DNA from: CAZYXO01 sp964651315
GTDB taxonomy: Bacteria > Bacillota_I > Bacilli_A > RF39 > UBA660
Direction: 5' to 3'
NCBI GenBank assembly: GCA_964651315.1
Contig: CAZYXO010000034.1
Coordinates: 1-12,175 of the forward strand
Length of the DNA stretch: 12,175 nucleotides
Below the pieces are notes generated by a model, which ran no database searches, had not been told where the DNA came from, and worked only from the letters and a program-made list of their open reading frames with translations. Of this stretch, positions 12,175-12,175 are shown in pieces (within the stretch, counting starts at the first letter, position 1; each line of letters starts with the position of its first letter). A program made the position numbers and the translations under genes.

Positions 12175-12175
12175 G

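Overview
The window is a very AT-rich bacterial chromosome segment. It carries the first ~59 bases of a 16S rRNA gene plus twelve supported protein genes. The 16S 5' end and the gene families (CdaA/CdaR, SmpB, RNase R, DUF3048, DUF402 phosphatase, LolA-like lipoprotein, DUF378) point to a low-GC Firmicute (Bacillota). The AT content, small intergenic gaps and 16S 5' end suggest a Bacilli/Mollicutes-neighbouring lineage, but the exact placement is an inference. Tryptophan is encoded by TGG, and TGA serves as a stop (cdaA, overlapping the cdaR start), so the standard bacterial code is used rather than the Mycoplasma code. All genes but one (DUF378) lie on the minus strand, in line with the rRNA operon.

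In transcription order on the minus strand (right to left): (1) 12047-7556, a five-gene run: a pilin-like prepilin, RNase R (rnr), SmpB (smpB, overlapping rnr by 17 bp), a membrane-anchored DUF3048 protein and a single-pass protein with a long acidic tail; it ends in a terminator. (2) 7471-5286, cdaA-cdaR, the membrane diadenylate cyclase and its regulator, coupled by an ATGA overlap and driven by an extended -10 promoter. (3) 5194-4178, an unrecognised membrane-anchored protein with four N-terminal cysteines and its own good promoter. (4) 4155-3940, the lone plus-strand DUF378 gene, ending in a terminator shared with its convergent neighbour. (5) 3836-2814, a LolA/GerS-like lipoprotein. (6) 2668-2165, a membrane-anchored protein resembling a thioredoxin fold without active-site cysteines. 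(7) 2100-904, a CtpA/CtpB-type S41 processing protease. (8) 845-297, a DUF402 nucleoside di/triphosphatase. (9) The rRNA promoter, a boxB/boxA-like leader and the 16S start.

Functionally the window combines RNA quality control (RNase R and SmpB, the trans-translation pair), c-di-AMP synthesis and control, and a set of membrane-anchored extracytoplasmic proteins (protease, lipoprotein, DUF3048, degenerate thioredoxin-like protein, cysteine-cluster protein). No mobile element, CRISPR array, tRNA or riboswitch was seen. The most notable points are a CdaA whose DGA signature reads DGG, an uncharacterised acidic-tailed membrane protein immediately upstream of cdaA, a pilin-like gene heading the rnr-smpB operon, stop codons built into terminator hairpins at several genes, and a well-defined rRNA control region with phased A-tracts and a boxB/boxA-like leader.
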